This document shows, piece after piece, positions 10,001 to 18,529 of a stretch of DNA of 64,000 nt; the stretch's first letter is position 1; each line of letters opens with the position of its first letter. The notes below the pieces were generated by a model. It was not told the DNA's origin. It did no database searches and worked only from the letters and a program-made list of their open reading frames with translations. The position numbers were made by a program, and so were the translations under genes. The stretch comes from Caldicoprobacter oshimai DSM 21659 (GTDB lineage Bacteria > Bacillota > Clostridia > Caldicoprobacterales > Caldicoprobacteraceae): contig JAGB01000004.1 of assembly GCA_000526435.1 (NCBI GenBank), forward strand, positions 62,001 to 126,000. The letters are read 5' to 3'.

Positions 10001-10747
10001 TCTAATTGTATCACTGCTTCTACCAACCAAAATAGAATCAACTTCATTTCCATCACTGTCTTTTATGTATACGTATGCTTTGTCGGCACCTTCGTCTCCT
10101 GTAACAAGTTCAAACGTAATAATAATCTTGCTTTTATCGTTTTCATCTAACTCAACTGAAATTATGGTTGGGGGTTCAACCTCATCCCAATCAGGCCTTT
10201 GAACCGACTGAGAAGAGCCTTCCTGCACGCTGATATAATACACATTTACACCCGAATCCGGCGAAGCAAAATAGTAACCCCCCGCTTCCGTTATTTCTAT
10301 GGTGTTCTTTATAAGTGCCGAACCTAATGCATTCACACTGGCCACCAACGTACCGTCAAGCTTATACAGGTTGAGTTTTCTATCGGCACTGCTGCTAGCA
10401 CTCATGGCATATACAGTCACAACTGCTTCCCCAGAAGTACTGAAATGAATGGAGCGATATTCGGCAGTTCCACTTCCGCCAAGCTTTAACCTTTTTGTAA
10501 AGCTTTCACCGTCATCAGCTGTTTTGTTATGGGTTTCAATTACAACCGTTTTATCAGAAGTAGCTGTTACTGTAAAATCACCAAATTGCTGAGTAGCGGT
10601 GAGAGTATGGTTCTCTAACTCACTGATGTTTAATACTTTAATATTTATTTCTTGAGAAGTCTCGGCAATTATTGTAATGGGAAAGGAAGGAATCGCTAAT
10701 AATAACGTCAGCAGCCACACAATGATGGCTTTAAACCCTCTATTCAT
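7052..10747 (-). CDS. Secreted multidomain pectate lyase, family PL9, with cell-wall-anchor-like tail
   Basis: A large (about 1231 aa) extracellular enzyme that cleaves polygalacturonate by beta-elimination. After a signal peptide (FKAIIVWLLTLLLAIPS) come a beta-rich N-terminal region, a fibronectin-III-like domain (about 290-385, with LLVEWEPVKEAERYIVEYKK), a laminin-like/unknown domain, and a right-handed beta-helix from about 740 to 1110. PL9 features are NADGFAAK near 907 and NNLDDGWDLYAK near 930 (calcium-binding Asp residues) and GNGFKLGG near 972 (catalytic Lys). The tail is a Ser/Asp/Glu-rich linker (about 1118-1205), then LVKTG and a hydrophobic helix. The frame stops right after the helix, but shifting in a G4 run restores a basic tail ending at 7024 (see findings). 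ATG 10747 follows AAGGGTGGGGG. It is last in the pectin locus. Confidence 0.9.
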   Translation of the reverse strand: MNRGFKAIIVWLLTLLLAIPSFPITIIAETSQEINIKVLNISELENHTLTATQQFGDFTVTATSDKTVVIETHNKTADDGESFTKRLKLGGSGTAEYRSIHFSTSGEAVVTVYAMSASSSADRKLNLYKLDGTLVASVNALGSALIKNTIEITEAGGYYFASPDSGVNVYYISVQEGSSQSVQRPDWDEVEPPTIISVELDENDKSKIIITFELVTGDEGADKAYVYIKDSDGNEVDSILVGRSSDTIRTVTFVPESSGKYSFQIVAMRDDEETIKESNIVSFNFLLPLTPPYVSAYTAKDNSLLVEWEPVKEAERYIVEYKKAGEAEFKLASDNVTELSYTISNLEVGQEYVIRVTAVRGEDSASSEISKVVAEHPERKWKFARFGQSTSDIANRCEVLEGGKVIKLYSATYKEDGTIDKKGGKFTSFFDGISYYYTEVDPYKENFVFTATFHVDYLNPNVDGQEGFGIIIRDSIGEHGSTELFMTNSAAILATKLEKVFPDGIKVTLKDGLGTRFTYGLTQEHIEKNTTEGATVEYNAFSWDPNNVIKQGESYTLTLKKTNTGYHAILNNDPSTEIIMYDNYWKKLTVLDPEKIYVGLAVARGCNVTVTDISFITSDPATDPPPEPEPRPVIEPSYRVVSPTKTGNEDYKFVFLSNADGNLTVKDSKGNILIDNAEVKASVDFTKMFKLKKGINEYTVIFTPKEGYITEKGEILSSYETVEQKFTVIHKTYETQNNTIFVTPDGSPDGDGTIEAPLDIYTAVSYVRPGQTIILDGGVYKMTSGLKIPRGIDGTEENRIVMTSMKGERAILDFAGAGGGFELWGSYWHIYGIDICNTDGNIKGMQIAGHHNIIESVNAYNNGDTGIQISGTSTEPFEKWPSHNLILNCTSYNNCDPGHNNADGFAAKLTVGEGNVFRGCIAYNNLDDGWDLYAKVDTGPIGAVVIENCVAYRNGTVLDGSASGEGNGFKLGGEGIPVRHVIRNSIAFANDGNGITSNSNPAIIVENTTSAFNGGSNYALYGKGDIERSFEARNNISYKGGKPDNIELASLRQDPSNYFDGKNINGETATEDWFVSTDINIVPERDASGTIDMKGLFELTGAAPQGVGAVIGPTPGSEIDEEPVSGITDEESSSDDESVPDDEGTSYDEGPVEDEESSNDEETSDDGEVSDDEETSGDRNGVESDSEDDSKDPEQTDDEQSAKDELVKTGSWIDIKALFIIGIMLLTIGVD

Positions 10748-10821
10748 CTCCCCCACCCTTATTCCCCTTATTTAAATATGCCTATATGCAAGACTTTTTA
10801 ATTCAATATTATTAATTACCC

Positions 10822-11715
10822 CTACCCTTTTATAGCCCCTATCATGATTCCTTTTATAAAATATTTTTGTAAAAACGGATACAAGCAAAGAATAGGTACA
10901 GTGGATACCACTATAACCGCATATTTAATGGTTTCGCTTATCATCTCTTTATCATCCATACCTGCCCCAAGGGTCATCTCGGTTAAAGAACCCTGAATTA
11001 ATATTTCGCGCAGTATAAGTTGTAATGGATACTTTGATCTAGACCTTGTTAAGAAAATCATGGCATTAAACCAGGAATTCCAATGGCCAACCGCGTAATA
11101 AAGTATCAAAACAGCAATAGTGGGTACAACTAAAGGCACCATTATTTTAAAAAGTATAGTGAAGTGACTTGCACCGTCCAATTTTGCAGACTCTTCCAAA
11201 CTATCCGGAACAGCTGCAAATGCTGTCCGCATTATTATCATATTGTAAGTATTTATTGCAGTAGGTATGATTAAAGCCCATAAAGTATTATCCAATTTAA
11301 GAGCCCTGACCGTAAAATAAAATGGAATAAGGCCCCCACTAAAATACATGGTAAATACAATTCCTAAAGATAGCGGCCTTTTAAATAACCAGTTTTTTCG
11401 CGACAGGATATATCCTCCTATAATCGTTAAAAGCATATTAATAGTTGTTCCTACTACAACTACAAAAAGCGTATTCCGATATCCATTCCAGATATTGGGG
11501 TTTTTAAATACGGCCTCATAAGAAACCAATGTAAAATCAAGAGGATGCCACAATGGTCCATAATGCATCATAAATTTCCCTGGATTGCTAAAGGAAGCAA
11601 AAACCACATACAACATAGGATACAGTGTTATAATAATCATAATTATCATAAAAATAACATTTACAGTGTCAAAAATTCGTTCCCCCACACTTGGCTTAAT
11701 CTTATTATTCGCCAT
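10822..11715 (-). CDS. Carbohydrate ABC transporter permease (YtcP/MalG type)
   Basis: A 297-aa inner-membrane permease with six predicted helices and the cytoplasmic EAA loop (EESAKLDGASHFTILFKIMVP) that contacts the ATPase. It resembles YtcP/LplC, the second permease of oligosaccharide importers of the CUT1 class in Bacillota, with the typical phrase YFSGGLIPFYFTVRALKLDNTLWALIIPTA. ATG at 11715 follows GGAGGGCTATGTAG. It lies 16 bases after the partner permease and 75 bases before the pectate lyase. Together with the binding protein it probably imports oligogalacturonides or other pectin fragments. No ATPase gene is in the locus; such systems normally share an MsmX-like ATPase encoded elsewhere. 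Confidence 0.92.
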   Translation of the reverse strand: MANNKIKPSVGERIFDTVNVIFMIIMIIITLYPMLYVVFASFSNPGKFMMHYGPLWHPLDFTLVSYEAVFKNPNIWNGYRNTLFVVVVGTTINMLLTIIGGYILSRKNWLFKRPLSLGIVFTMYFSGGLIPFYFTVRALKLDNTLWALIIPTAINTYNMIIMRTAFAAVPDSLEESAKLDGASHFTILFKIMVPLVVPTIAVLILYYAVGHWNSWFNAMIFLTRSRSKYPLQLILREILIQGSLTEMTLGAGMDDKEMISETIKYAVIVVSTVPILCLYPFLQKYFIKGIMIGAIKG

Positions 11716-11731
11716 CTACATAGCCCTCCAA

Positions 11732-12697
11732 TTACCATAAACTTGTATCAGTGGTTTTTCTACTTAGCCAGTTAGTAAATACTACTAATGAAAAATTTAC
11801 AACAGAATTAAACAATCCTACGGCTGCACTGTAGCTCCAATCAGAGTGAAGAAGCCCCTGCCTATATACGTATGAAGAAATAACATCGGAAGTGTCATAA
11901 ATAGAAGGATTATACAGAAGAATTATCTTTTCAGCTCCCACGCTAAGAATATTGCCTGTTCTTAATATAAACAATATAGTTATTGTTGGTAAAAGTCCAG
12001 GAATAGTTACGTATAACGTTTGCTTCCATCTCCCAGCACCATCAATTTTTGCTGCATCATATAACTCTTGGTCTATTCCTGTTAATGCAGCAAGATAAAT
12101 TATACTTCCCCACCCAACGTGTTGCCATATATCAGAAATTACATATATAGGTACAAACAACCGCGGATTATTAAGCATAGTTTGTTTTCTAAAACCTACA
12201 TATGAAAGCAACTGTGTAATAAAACCTGTATCGCTGGTAAACTGCTTGATCATACCACATATTACTACTAGAGAAATAAAATGCGGCATATAAGTAATTG
12301 TTTGAACAGTCCTTGCAAATGCTTTATTTTTCAACTCATTGATCAACAGAGCAAGTATAATAGGAGCCGGAAAACCCACTATTAGTTGGGTTATACTAAT
12401 AGTCAAAGTATTCCTAAGTGTTCTACCAAAATATACTCCACTAAAAAAATTTTCAAAATGTTCAAATCCCACCCACGGGCTTTTCAAAATACCTCTTGCT
12501 GGTGAAAAGTTTTTAAATGCTATAATCGCTCCATACATAGGCCAATAATGGAATAATAAATAATATAAAATTATGGGAATGGCCAATAAATATAGCTCTT
12601 TATTTCTCATGACATCCTTTTTGACTTTATCAGGCAAAGACAACTTTTTACTGGTATCCCCCAAATTCATGCTTATTTCATTACTGAGTTTGTACAT
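11732..12697 (-). CDS. Carbohydrate ABC transporter permease (LplB/MalF type)
   Basis: A 321-aa CUT1-class permease of the LplB/YteP family. It has an N-terminal cytoplasmic part, six helices beginning LYLLAIPIILYYLLFHYWPMYG, the conserved YGAIIAFKNF and GFEHF segments, and the EAA loop (LYDAAKIDGAGRWKQTLYVTIPGL). The longest frame starts at 12733 inside a large hairpin, but ATG 12697 is preceded by GGAGGGG and gives MYKLSNEIS, so it is used. It is followed 16 bases later by the YtcP-type permease. The strong hairpin between it and the upstream binding-protein gene probably lowers permease expression relative to the binding protein. Confidence 0.92.
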   Translation of the reverse strand: MYKLSNEISMNLGDTSKKLSLPDKVKKDVMRNKELYLLAIPIILYYLLFHYWPMYGAIIAFKNFSPARGILKSPWVGFEHFENFFSGVYFGRTLRNTLTISITQLIVGFPAPIILALLINELKNKAFARTVQTITYMPHFISLVVICGMIKQFTSDTGFITQLLSYVGFRKQTMLNNPRLFVPIYVISDIWQHVGWGSIIYLAALTGIDQELYDAAKIDGAGRWKQTLYVTIPGLLPTITILFILRTGNILSVGAEKIILLYNPSIYDTSDVISSYVYRQGLLHSDWSYSAAVGLFNSVVNFSLVVFTNWLSRKTTDTSLW

Positions 12698-12724
12698 ATA
12701 ACCCCTCCGCAAATTTTTAAAATT

Positions 12725-12765
12725 ATTCTCCACAGGATGACCTTAAAGGTCATCCTGTGGAGAAT
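12725..12765 (-). promoter_or_regulatory. 20-bp perfect hairpin between binding protein and permease genes
   Basis: Two 20-base arms (12725-12744 and 12746-12765; each contains CCACAGGATGACCTT or its complement) form a perfect inverted repeat with almost no loop. It sits 22 bases after the binding-protein stop and before the permease start. Only a weak T stretch follows, so it more likely partially terminates the transcript or protects the upstream mRNA from 3' decay, as in maltose-type operons. Confidence 0.75.
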
Positions 12766-12787
12766 AAATCAGATTTAAACCCAGACT

Positions 12788-14458
12788 TTATCTTGCATAA
12801 TACCTATCTAGAGCCCTCTGATAAATCTCAATAGCCTTGTCAATCCCCATATCCTTTATTGTCTTCTGAAACTCATCTACTTTGGAGACTGGCTCTGTCC
12901 CCATAATAATCTTCATGGTCATTTCATCTACATAGGTATTGATCTCATTCATAATCTTAGCCACCTCAGCACTTTCCTCCGGTGTAAACGTAATAGGTGG
13001 CATTACCGAAGTATTCTCATCAACATCAGACCACTTCACCAGAGCGTCTTTTTGCTGTGGCATTGTATAATACTGCCTTATATAATTTACATCTTGTATA
13101 AAAGGCCCATTAATGGGTGCCAAACAGTATTTTGACATCGCTTGAGCTATGGTCAAGCCCTCTGGATTATTCATAATGAGATCAGTATATGTTGGAACAC
13201 CATTTACATATTCAAAGGATACACCTTCAATACCGTAATTGTAGAGTATATGACCTTCTTCACTGTATGCATAATCAAGAAATCTCATAGCTATATCGGG
13301 ATGCTTACACGAAGTTGTAATTACTGCGTGACCATTGGACGTAAATTCAAACGAATTCATATATTTAGGCTTTTCACCTGGATTTTTAACTGGATAAGGT
13401 GCAGCAACTAAATCGTATTCTGGATTTTCTTTCCTTGCGGTATTAATGTAAGGTCCCATCTGTCCTCCGCCTGCAGCCCTAGTAGCTCCTGCTCTTCCAG
13501 TAGTCATCTTGGAATCCTGAATGGTCCTATCAACTGTAGAAAAGTTCTGATCAATAAGCCCCTTCTTGTACCAGTCTGCCATGGTTATTAAGAATTCCTT
13601 GTAACCATCTTCGACAGGACCAAATTTGACAACTTTATTGTCTGGATAAAATGTTCTGTCAATGCCAAAGGCATTTACAAAAGTCATTCGTATTTGATCT
13701 AAATTCCCAGTAAATGGAGCTTCACAGCCTTGATTCTCTTTAAACGCTGTCAACACCTTCTCCCAATCAGCTATGGTTATGGGAACATCATGTCCATTGG
13801 CTTTGAGCCAATCAGCTCTCAACACAGGGCCACTCGTATGTCTTAACTCTTTATGGCCTCTAATAAAAGGAACCAGATAGAATTTACCGTCATCGCTTTT
13901 TACCTGTCGTGCAACCTCTGGATTAGCTTCATAATAAGCCATAAGATTGGGCGCATACTTTTTCATGAGATCTGTAAGTTCTATAATTACACCATCATTG
14001 TAGAGCTTCATCACTCCACCGGGATAGCTGGGCCATTGATATACCATAATATCAGGATACTCGCCCGAAGCAAGTAAAACATTAAGGCTTTCCTCTGCCT
14101 GCCCCACAGGAGGATGTATATATTCCACTTTCACTCCTGTCCTTTTTTCTAATTCCTGTCTCCATGGAAGTTCACTATAATTAGTACAATAAGCCGTAAC
14201 ATTTGCTGCCAATTCAACCCAATAGGTCAACTTATAATCTCCCTTAATCGGATAAACAGATTCTGCATCTCCTAAATCCTCCGAATCTTCTTGTTGAGAT
14301 TGTTGGTCTTTACTTTGTTCAGTATCAGTAGAAGTTGAATCTTTCGGCTCAGTAGTAGTGTCAGAACCAGTGTCAGCTTCTCTTGAGCCGCAACCTGCAA
14401 ACAGTACGAAGCACAATACCAAAACCAAAATTACTGATAAAATTCTCATCTTAGACAT
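12788..14458 (-). CDS. Sugar-binding lipoprotein of the pectin-locus ABC transporter (LplA/YtcQ type)
   Basis: This 556-aa extracellular solute-binding protein (family 1, LplA/YtcQ-like) starts MSKMRILSVILVLVLCFVLF followed by the lipobox FAGC, so it is a membrane-anchored lipoprotein. A Ser/Thr/Asp/Gln-rich linker follows, then the two-lobed binding domain (KGDYKLTYWVELAANVTAYC onward, with the FIRGHKELRHTSGPVLRADWL segment typical of LplA proteins). The longest frame begins at 14530, but ATG 14458 is placed 10 bases after AAAGGGGGA and exactly at the signal peptide. It is the first transporter gene, downstream of the AraC regulator on the same strand. The likely ligand, oligogalacturonide, is inferred from the PL9 lyase in the same run. 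Confidence 0.92.
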   Translation of the reverse strand: MSKMRILSVILVLVLCFVLFAGCGSREADTGSDTTTEPKDSTSTDTEQSKDQQSQQEDSEDLGDAESVYPIKGDYKLTYWVELAANVTAYCTNYSELPWRQELEKRTGVKVEYIHPPVGQAEESLNVLLASGEYPDIMVYQWPSYPGGVMKLYNDGVIIELTDLMKKYAPNLMAYYEANPEVARQVKSDDGKFYLVPFIRGHKELRHTSGPVLRADWLKANGHDVPITIADWEKVLTAFKENQGCEAPFTGNLDQIRMTFVNAFGIDRTFYPDNKVVKFGPVEDGYKEFLITMADWYKKGLIDQNFSTVDRTIQDSKMTTGRAGATRAAGGGQMGPYINTARKENPEYDLVAAPYPVKNPGEKPKYMNSFEFTSNGHAVITTSCKHPDIAMRFLDYAYSEEGHILYNYGIEGVSFEYVNGVPTYTDLIMNNPEGLTIAQAMSKYCLAPINGPFIQDVNYIRQYYTMPQQKDALVKWSDVDENTSVMPPITFTPEESAEVAKIMNEINTYVDEMTMKIIMGTEPVSKVDEFQKTIKDMGIDKAIEIYQRALDRYYAR

Positions 14459-14666
14459 ATACCTTATCCCCCTTTTCGTTAAAGGTTTAGTTTGGAAAGT
14501 TAAAACGTGATGTGCATGTTGGCGCCACATGTGGATTTAGCTTTGCAAAGCTTTGCATTACCAATTGTATTAAGAAACGAAAGGCAGGTAAATTATTAGA
14601 TTTTACTTTATTTCATTTTTTTAAACTGTGGCTGTTATTAATTTTTAAACATTACAAAAATTTAAA

Positions 14667-16979
14667 CTACTCATTCATTTTTTTGTATTCTCCGGGAGTA
14701 AAACCCGTGTATTTCTTAAAAACATTAATAAAAGTTCCTACACTTCCAAATCCTGACTTTAGTGCTGCTTCTTTCACCTTTTCGTCCTTCAACAAATATT
14801 CCTTTGCTTTTTCTATTCTTTTATAGTTTATATAATCCACATAATTCACATTAAAATGTTCTTTAAAAAATCTACTTAGGTATTGAGGAGTAACATTAAA
14901 CTCCTCAGCTATTTTTTCCAAGCTCAATTGATTATCCAAAAAGTTCTTTTCTATGTATTCTATAATCTTATTTTTTAGTTCAAGTGAAGTATTCTTTTTT
15001 CTATAATTAACCGCTTTACAAGCGTAAATGACCAGCTTTTTTATATCCAACAAAAAGAAAGATAAACCTTTCGAATTTATATTTTGATTGTTTAACTCCC
15101 TTAAACTGTCAAATAGAAGTTTGGTATCTTCTATTCTTGCTTCACCCATAGCCTTAATCAATGAACAATATAAATTATATATAAAAAATTTCATCATATC
15201 GTATGTAAGCTGCTTATTGCTAAAATTTTCATCATACAAGTTTTGCACAAGCCCAAGTGCTTTTTCTTGCTCCCAATTTTTTATATAATTTATCAGCTGC
15301 AGTTCCTTCTGTATAGGAAAAGTGAAAAGGTTATCATCTTTCTTCGATATGCTCTTATAAAATACAACACTTTGATTCATTAATAAAGCGTAACTAAGGG
15401 CCTGTTCTGCTTCTTCATAGGACTGTGACAACTTTGTACTTCCACTATATACATTACCTATACCTACATGCAGTACAAAGTCGAATCTATTCTGGACTTG
15501 TTTTTTTATTTCTGTTATCAATTCCAATACATTTGTTTCTATTTCACTGTTGTCGATATTTGAGTTATATGCTCCGTAAATACAGGCAATCTTATCGTCT
15601 TCCAACTCAGTAGTGTATAATACTTCATTATGTTTATCAGACATTTCTTCAATGGTTGTACGCAAAGCAAGCTTAAATAACTCTTTTTCAGCATGATCCG
15701 CATTATCGTTCTCCTCAGCTTTTTTAATTCCGAATACCATCACAGCTGACATAACGAAATCGAAGTTTATATTTAACAATCTATTAAAAGAGTTGGAACC
15801 ACTATCCATCTCCATAATTTTGTGGCTTTCCTTTAAAATCTTAACGAGATAATTCTGTTTTATCATAGGGATATGGCTCTTTAAAAGTTCTCTATTCAGC
15901 GTTAATTCTCTATACGAAGATTCCAATATATTTGAGATAACTTCAAAATCATCCCGGTTATCAGCTTGATAGCCATAGCTGGATTTAATAAAGCTTATGA
16001 TGTTATTTATAGGCTTATAGCTTTTATTAGCAATCGCTAATGATATCCAAAAACCCGTAAAAACACATGCAGTGACAATAACTGCAGTCGATATTTTCAG
16101 CCTATCGATTTCTTTAGAATACGCCTCATAAGGTATAACGCTGACAAATTTCCAATTATTATATGTTGAAGATACATGAGTCATAATTACGCGCTTTCCT
16201 GAGGCAAGCTTCATTGTAATGGCAGGTAATCCCAAATTTTTTGATGAAAATAAGTAATCATAGTCCGTAGAACCCTCGAAAACAATAATATTAAAATCTT
16301 TGTCCAGAATATAAAAGCTACCATTATATTCTTTTATCGTATCCAAAAATGCATCTATAAATTCTGCTCTATTTATAAAAACCATAATACAGCCTAAATT
16401 ATCGCTAAAATTCGGTAATGAATCCTGAAATAATATTTTTTCTGCATTGCCAAAATATTTAGATTTCACTGTTAAAGGCATAAATTCTCTAAAATTAGAG
16501 TGTTCCAATGAACTTAGCCATTTTTTGTATTCGTGCTCATCAAACTCATTTGTATATATATTGCTGTAAAATATATCAGGCGTATAAAGACCCGTGGGTG
16601 AAATAATAGCATTATTAACTTTTGAATATATAAATATATCGCCAATAAAATCGTTCAAGACAGTATATTCTCTTAAATCCATCATTATTTCTCTAGCCAA
16701 TAAATTCAGGTGTGGTACACTGGTATATCTGGTGTACAAAAAGTCAAAAATCCTTTGGTTAAGAGAAAGTTCGCTAGATAATCTATATAATCTTTCAAGA
16801 AACGAATCAACCATATACGACGATTGTCGAAGGGAAACCATATTATCTTTTTTGATTTTATCCTCTACAATCTGCAGAGTTTGAAAATAGTTTACCGTAC
16901 CCAGAATTATCATTGGCAATATAAATATTATCAAATATGATATGAATATTTTATAGAAGGTCCTTGTACGCTTAAGCAA
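14667..16979 (-). CDS. Membrane-bound AraC/YesN-type transcriptional regulator
   Basis: A 770-aa one-component sensor-regulator common in plant-polysaccharide loci of Bacillota. It has a first membrane helix (IFISYLIIFILPMIILGTVNYF), an extracytoplasmic sensing region to about residue 290, a second helix (TAVIVTACVFTGFWISLAIA near 300), a cytoplasmic GGDEF-like/YesN middle region, and a C-terminal AraC double helix-turn-helix (about 665-770; SLEKIAEEFNVTPQYLSRFF and VKEAALKSGFGSVGTFINVF). Start is a TTG at 16979, 7 bases after AAGGAGGG; no ATG suits. It lies directly upstream of the binding protein on the same strand, with a gap of about 208 bases that presumably holds the controlled promoter. 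Inducer is probably a pectin oligosaccharide. Confidence 0.93.
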   Translation of the reverse strand: MLKRTRTFYKIFISYLIIFILPMIILGTVNYFQTLQIVEDKIKKDNMVSLRQSSYMVDSFLERLYRLSSELSLNQRIFDFLYTRYTSVPHLNLLAREIMMDLREYTVLNDFIGDIFIYSKVNNAIISPTGLYTPDIFYSNIYTNEFDEHEYKKWLSSLEHSNFREFMPLTVKSKYFGNAEKILFQDSLPNFSDNLGCIMVFINRAEFIDAFLDTIKEYNGSFYILDKDFNIIVFEGSTDYDYLFSSKNLGLPAITMKLASGKRVIMTHVSSTYNNWKFVSVIPYEAYSKEIDRLKISTAVIVTACVFTGFWISLAIANKSYKPINNIISFIKSSYGYQADNRDDFEVISNILESSYRELTLNRELLKSHIPMIKQNYLVKILKESHKIMEMDSGSNSFNRLLNINFDFVMSAVMVFGIKKAEENDNADHAEKELFKLALRTTIEEMSDKHNEVLYTTELEDDKIACIYGAYNSNIDNSEIETNVLELITEIKKQVQNRFDFVLHVGIGNVYSGSTKLSQSYEEAEQALSYALLMNQSVVFYKSISKKDDNLFTFPIQKELQLINYIKNWEQEKALGLVQNLYDENFSNKQLTYDMMKFFIYNLYCSLIKAMGEARIEDTKLLFDSLRELNNQNINSKGLSFFLLDIKKLVIYACKAVNYRKKNTSLELKNKIIEYIEKNFLDNQLSLEKIAEEFNVTPQYLSRFFKEHFNVNYVDYINYKRIEKAKEYLLKDEKVKEAALKSGFGSVGTFINVFKKYTGFTPGEYKKMNE

Positions 16980-17193
16980 AACAGACCCTCCTTTTACAAT
17001 ATAATAGAAAGGAAAAAATACTTAATTATAATGTCTTTAAACCTTATACATATATTCTATCTTTTAATCATTATTCCTCCTGATTGAAATCAAAAACTTT
17101 ACTATTACAAAATCAACAAGTTGACCTCCCTCCTTCTATATGGTTAGAATAAAACTAAGGAAACCGGCGAACGGTTAAATCCTTCTTAATTAA

Positions 17194-17504
17194 AAAGAAC
17201 TCGATGAATTAGAAGCGCTAGCAATACTCCATGACATTGACAAAATAGGAATAAGCGATAAAATATTGAACAAACCGGACGAATTAATCGATGAAGATGC
17301 GACAAATTCCTCCTCTTCCACGTATATTGGCAGTGGCTGAGCTTGTAATGCCATAACAGAAAACGGGGTTTATCGCAAAGCCGTGAACAAAGAAGCAGCA
17401 ATTGAAGAATAAAAACGGACGCAGGTACTCGGTTTACCCCAAATATTATAAGGATATTCCTGGAAATATTGAATGTACAAGAAGTCCAAGTAAAAAACGC
17501 TTAA
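17194..17504 (+). pseudogene. Remnant of an HD-GYP phosphodiesterase gene
   Basis: The plus strand encodes KELDELEALAILHDIDKIG and ISDKILNKPDELIDEDAT, clearly the HD-GYP core (normally LLHDIGKIG), ending at a stop near 17340. A second piece, in shifted frames, reads ITENGVYRKAVNKEAAIEE then IKTDAGTRFTPNIIRIFLEI, which is the family's C-terminal end. The segment between (HHERWDGxGYP and VADAYDALT) is missing. So this is an N-truncated, internally deleted and frameshifted relic. It ends 24 bases before the intact eamA copy. Confidence 0.8.
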
Positions 17505-17527
17505 TTTAAAAAGAAAGGATGTTGGAG

Positions 17528-18403
17528 ATGATGTGGATAGTCTTTGCATTTAGTTCAGCATTATTCGCAGGAGCAACTGCAATTCTTGCAAAAATGGGGA
17601 TTAAAAAAGTTGACTCGATGCTAGCCACGGCCATAAGGACCATCATCATACTTATATTCTCATGGCTCATGGTATTTATTGTGGGATCGTGGAATACCAT
17701 CCCGTCAATTGATTCCAAAGCATACATATTTTTAATTTTATCAGGTTTGGCAACGGGCGCTTCGTGGCTTTGCTATTTCAAAGCGCTGCAGCTGGGCGAT
17801 GTCAACAAAGTGACGCCCATAGATAAATCCAGCACCGTGCTTACCATGATTTTGGCGTTCATCATACTTGGAGAGCCCATTACCCTCCCCAAACTGATTG
17901 GCATGGTAGCAATTGGAGTAGGCACCTATCTGATGATCATCAAGAAAAAAACGCAGCAGCAACCATCCACAAAAGCGGAGGGTAACGCGTGGCTTGTGTA
18001 CGCCATCTTATCAGCAGTCTTTGCCAGCTTAACGGCAATCCTAAGCAAGATCGGCATCGTTGGCATCGAGTCCAACCTAGGAACAGCCATCCGCACTGCG
18101 GTAGTTTTAATCATGGCATGGCTCATGGTCTTCATATTAGGAAAGCAAAATGAGATTAAGGAAATCGACAAAAAGAGCTGGCTATTTCTCTGCCTGTCGG
18201 GTATAACCACCGGGCTTTCCTGGCTATGCTATTATAAGGCCTTGCAGGACGGTGAAGCCAGCATTGTAGTACCGATTGACAAGCTCAGCATTGTAATTAC
18301 AGTAACTTTTTCTTATTTCTTTTTAAAGGAGAAGCTAACAACAAAATCTTTACTGGGGTTGATACTCATCGTGGCTGGCACTATGGCGCTTTTGTTACCA
18401 TAA
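17528..18403 (+). CDS. EamA/DMT-family transporter, intact copy 2
   Basis: A 291-aa integral membrane protein with two EamA repeats (about residues 4-137 and 150-291), ten predicted helices. Each repeat carries SGLATGASWLCYFKALQLGD or SGITTGLSWLCYYKALQDGE and a PIDKxSxVxT segment. This family exports or imports small metabolites; the substrate is not predictable. The longest frame starts at 17519, but AAGAAAGGA is then too close; ATG at 17528 or 17531 gives proper spacing, and copy 1 starts at the equivalent of 17531. It is a near-identical duplicate of the frameshifted gene at 6032-6906, in the same orientation, and the two copies bracket the pectin locus. Confidence 0.9.
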   Translation: MMWIVFAFSSALFAGATAILAKMGIKKVDSMLATAIRTIIILIFSWLMVFIVGSWNTIPSIDSKAYIFLILSGLATGASWLCYFKALQLGDVNKVTPIDKSSTVLTMILAFIILGEPITLPKLIGMVAIGVGTYLMIIKKKTQQQPSTKAEGNAWLVYAILSAVFASLTAILSKIGIVGIESNLGTAIRTAVVLIMAWLMVFILGKQNEIKEIDKKSWLFLCLSGITTGLSWLCYYKALQDGEASIVVPIDKLSIVITVTFSYFFLKEKLTTKSLLGLILIVAGTMALLLP

Positions 18404-18529
18404 AAATATATCAATTTGTTCTTATCTCCTTGTCTGTATTTATGATTTCATTTACAAAGGATTATCGCCTGTTAAATCAACGACCAAATACCTCCTTTGA
18501 TGCCTCCAGTATTTCTCTGACTTTATATT

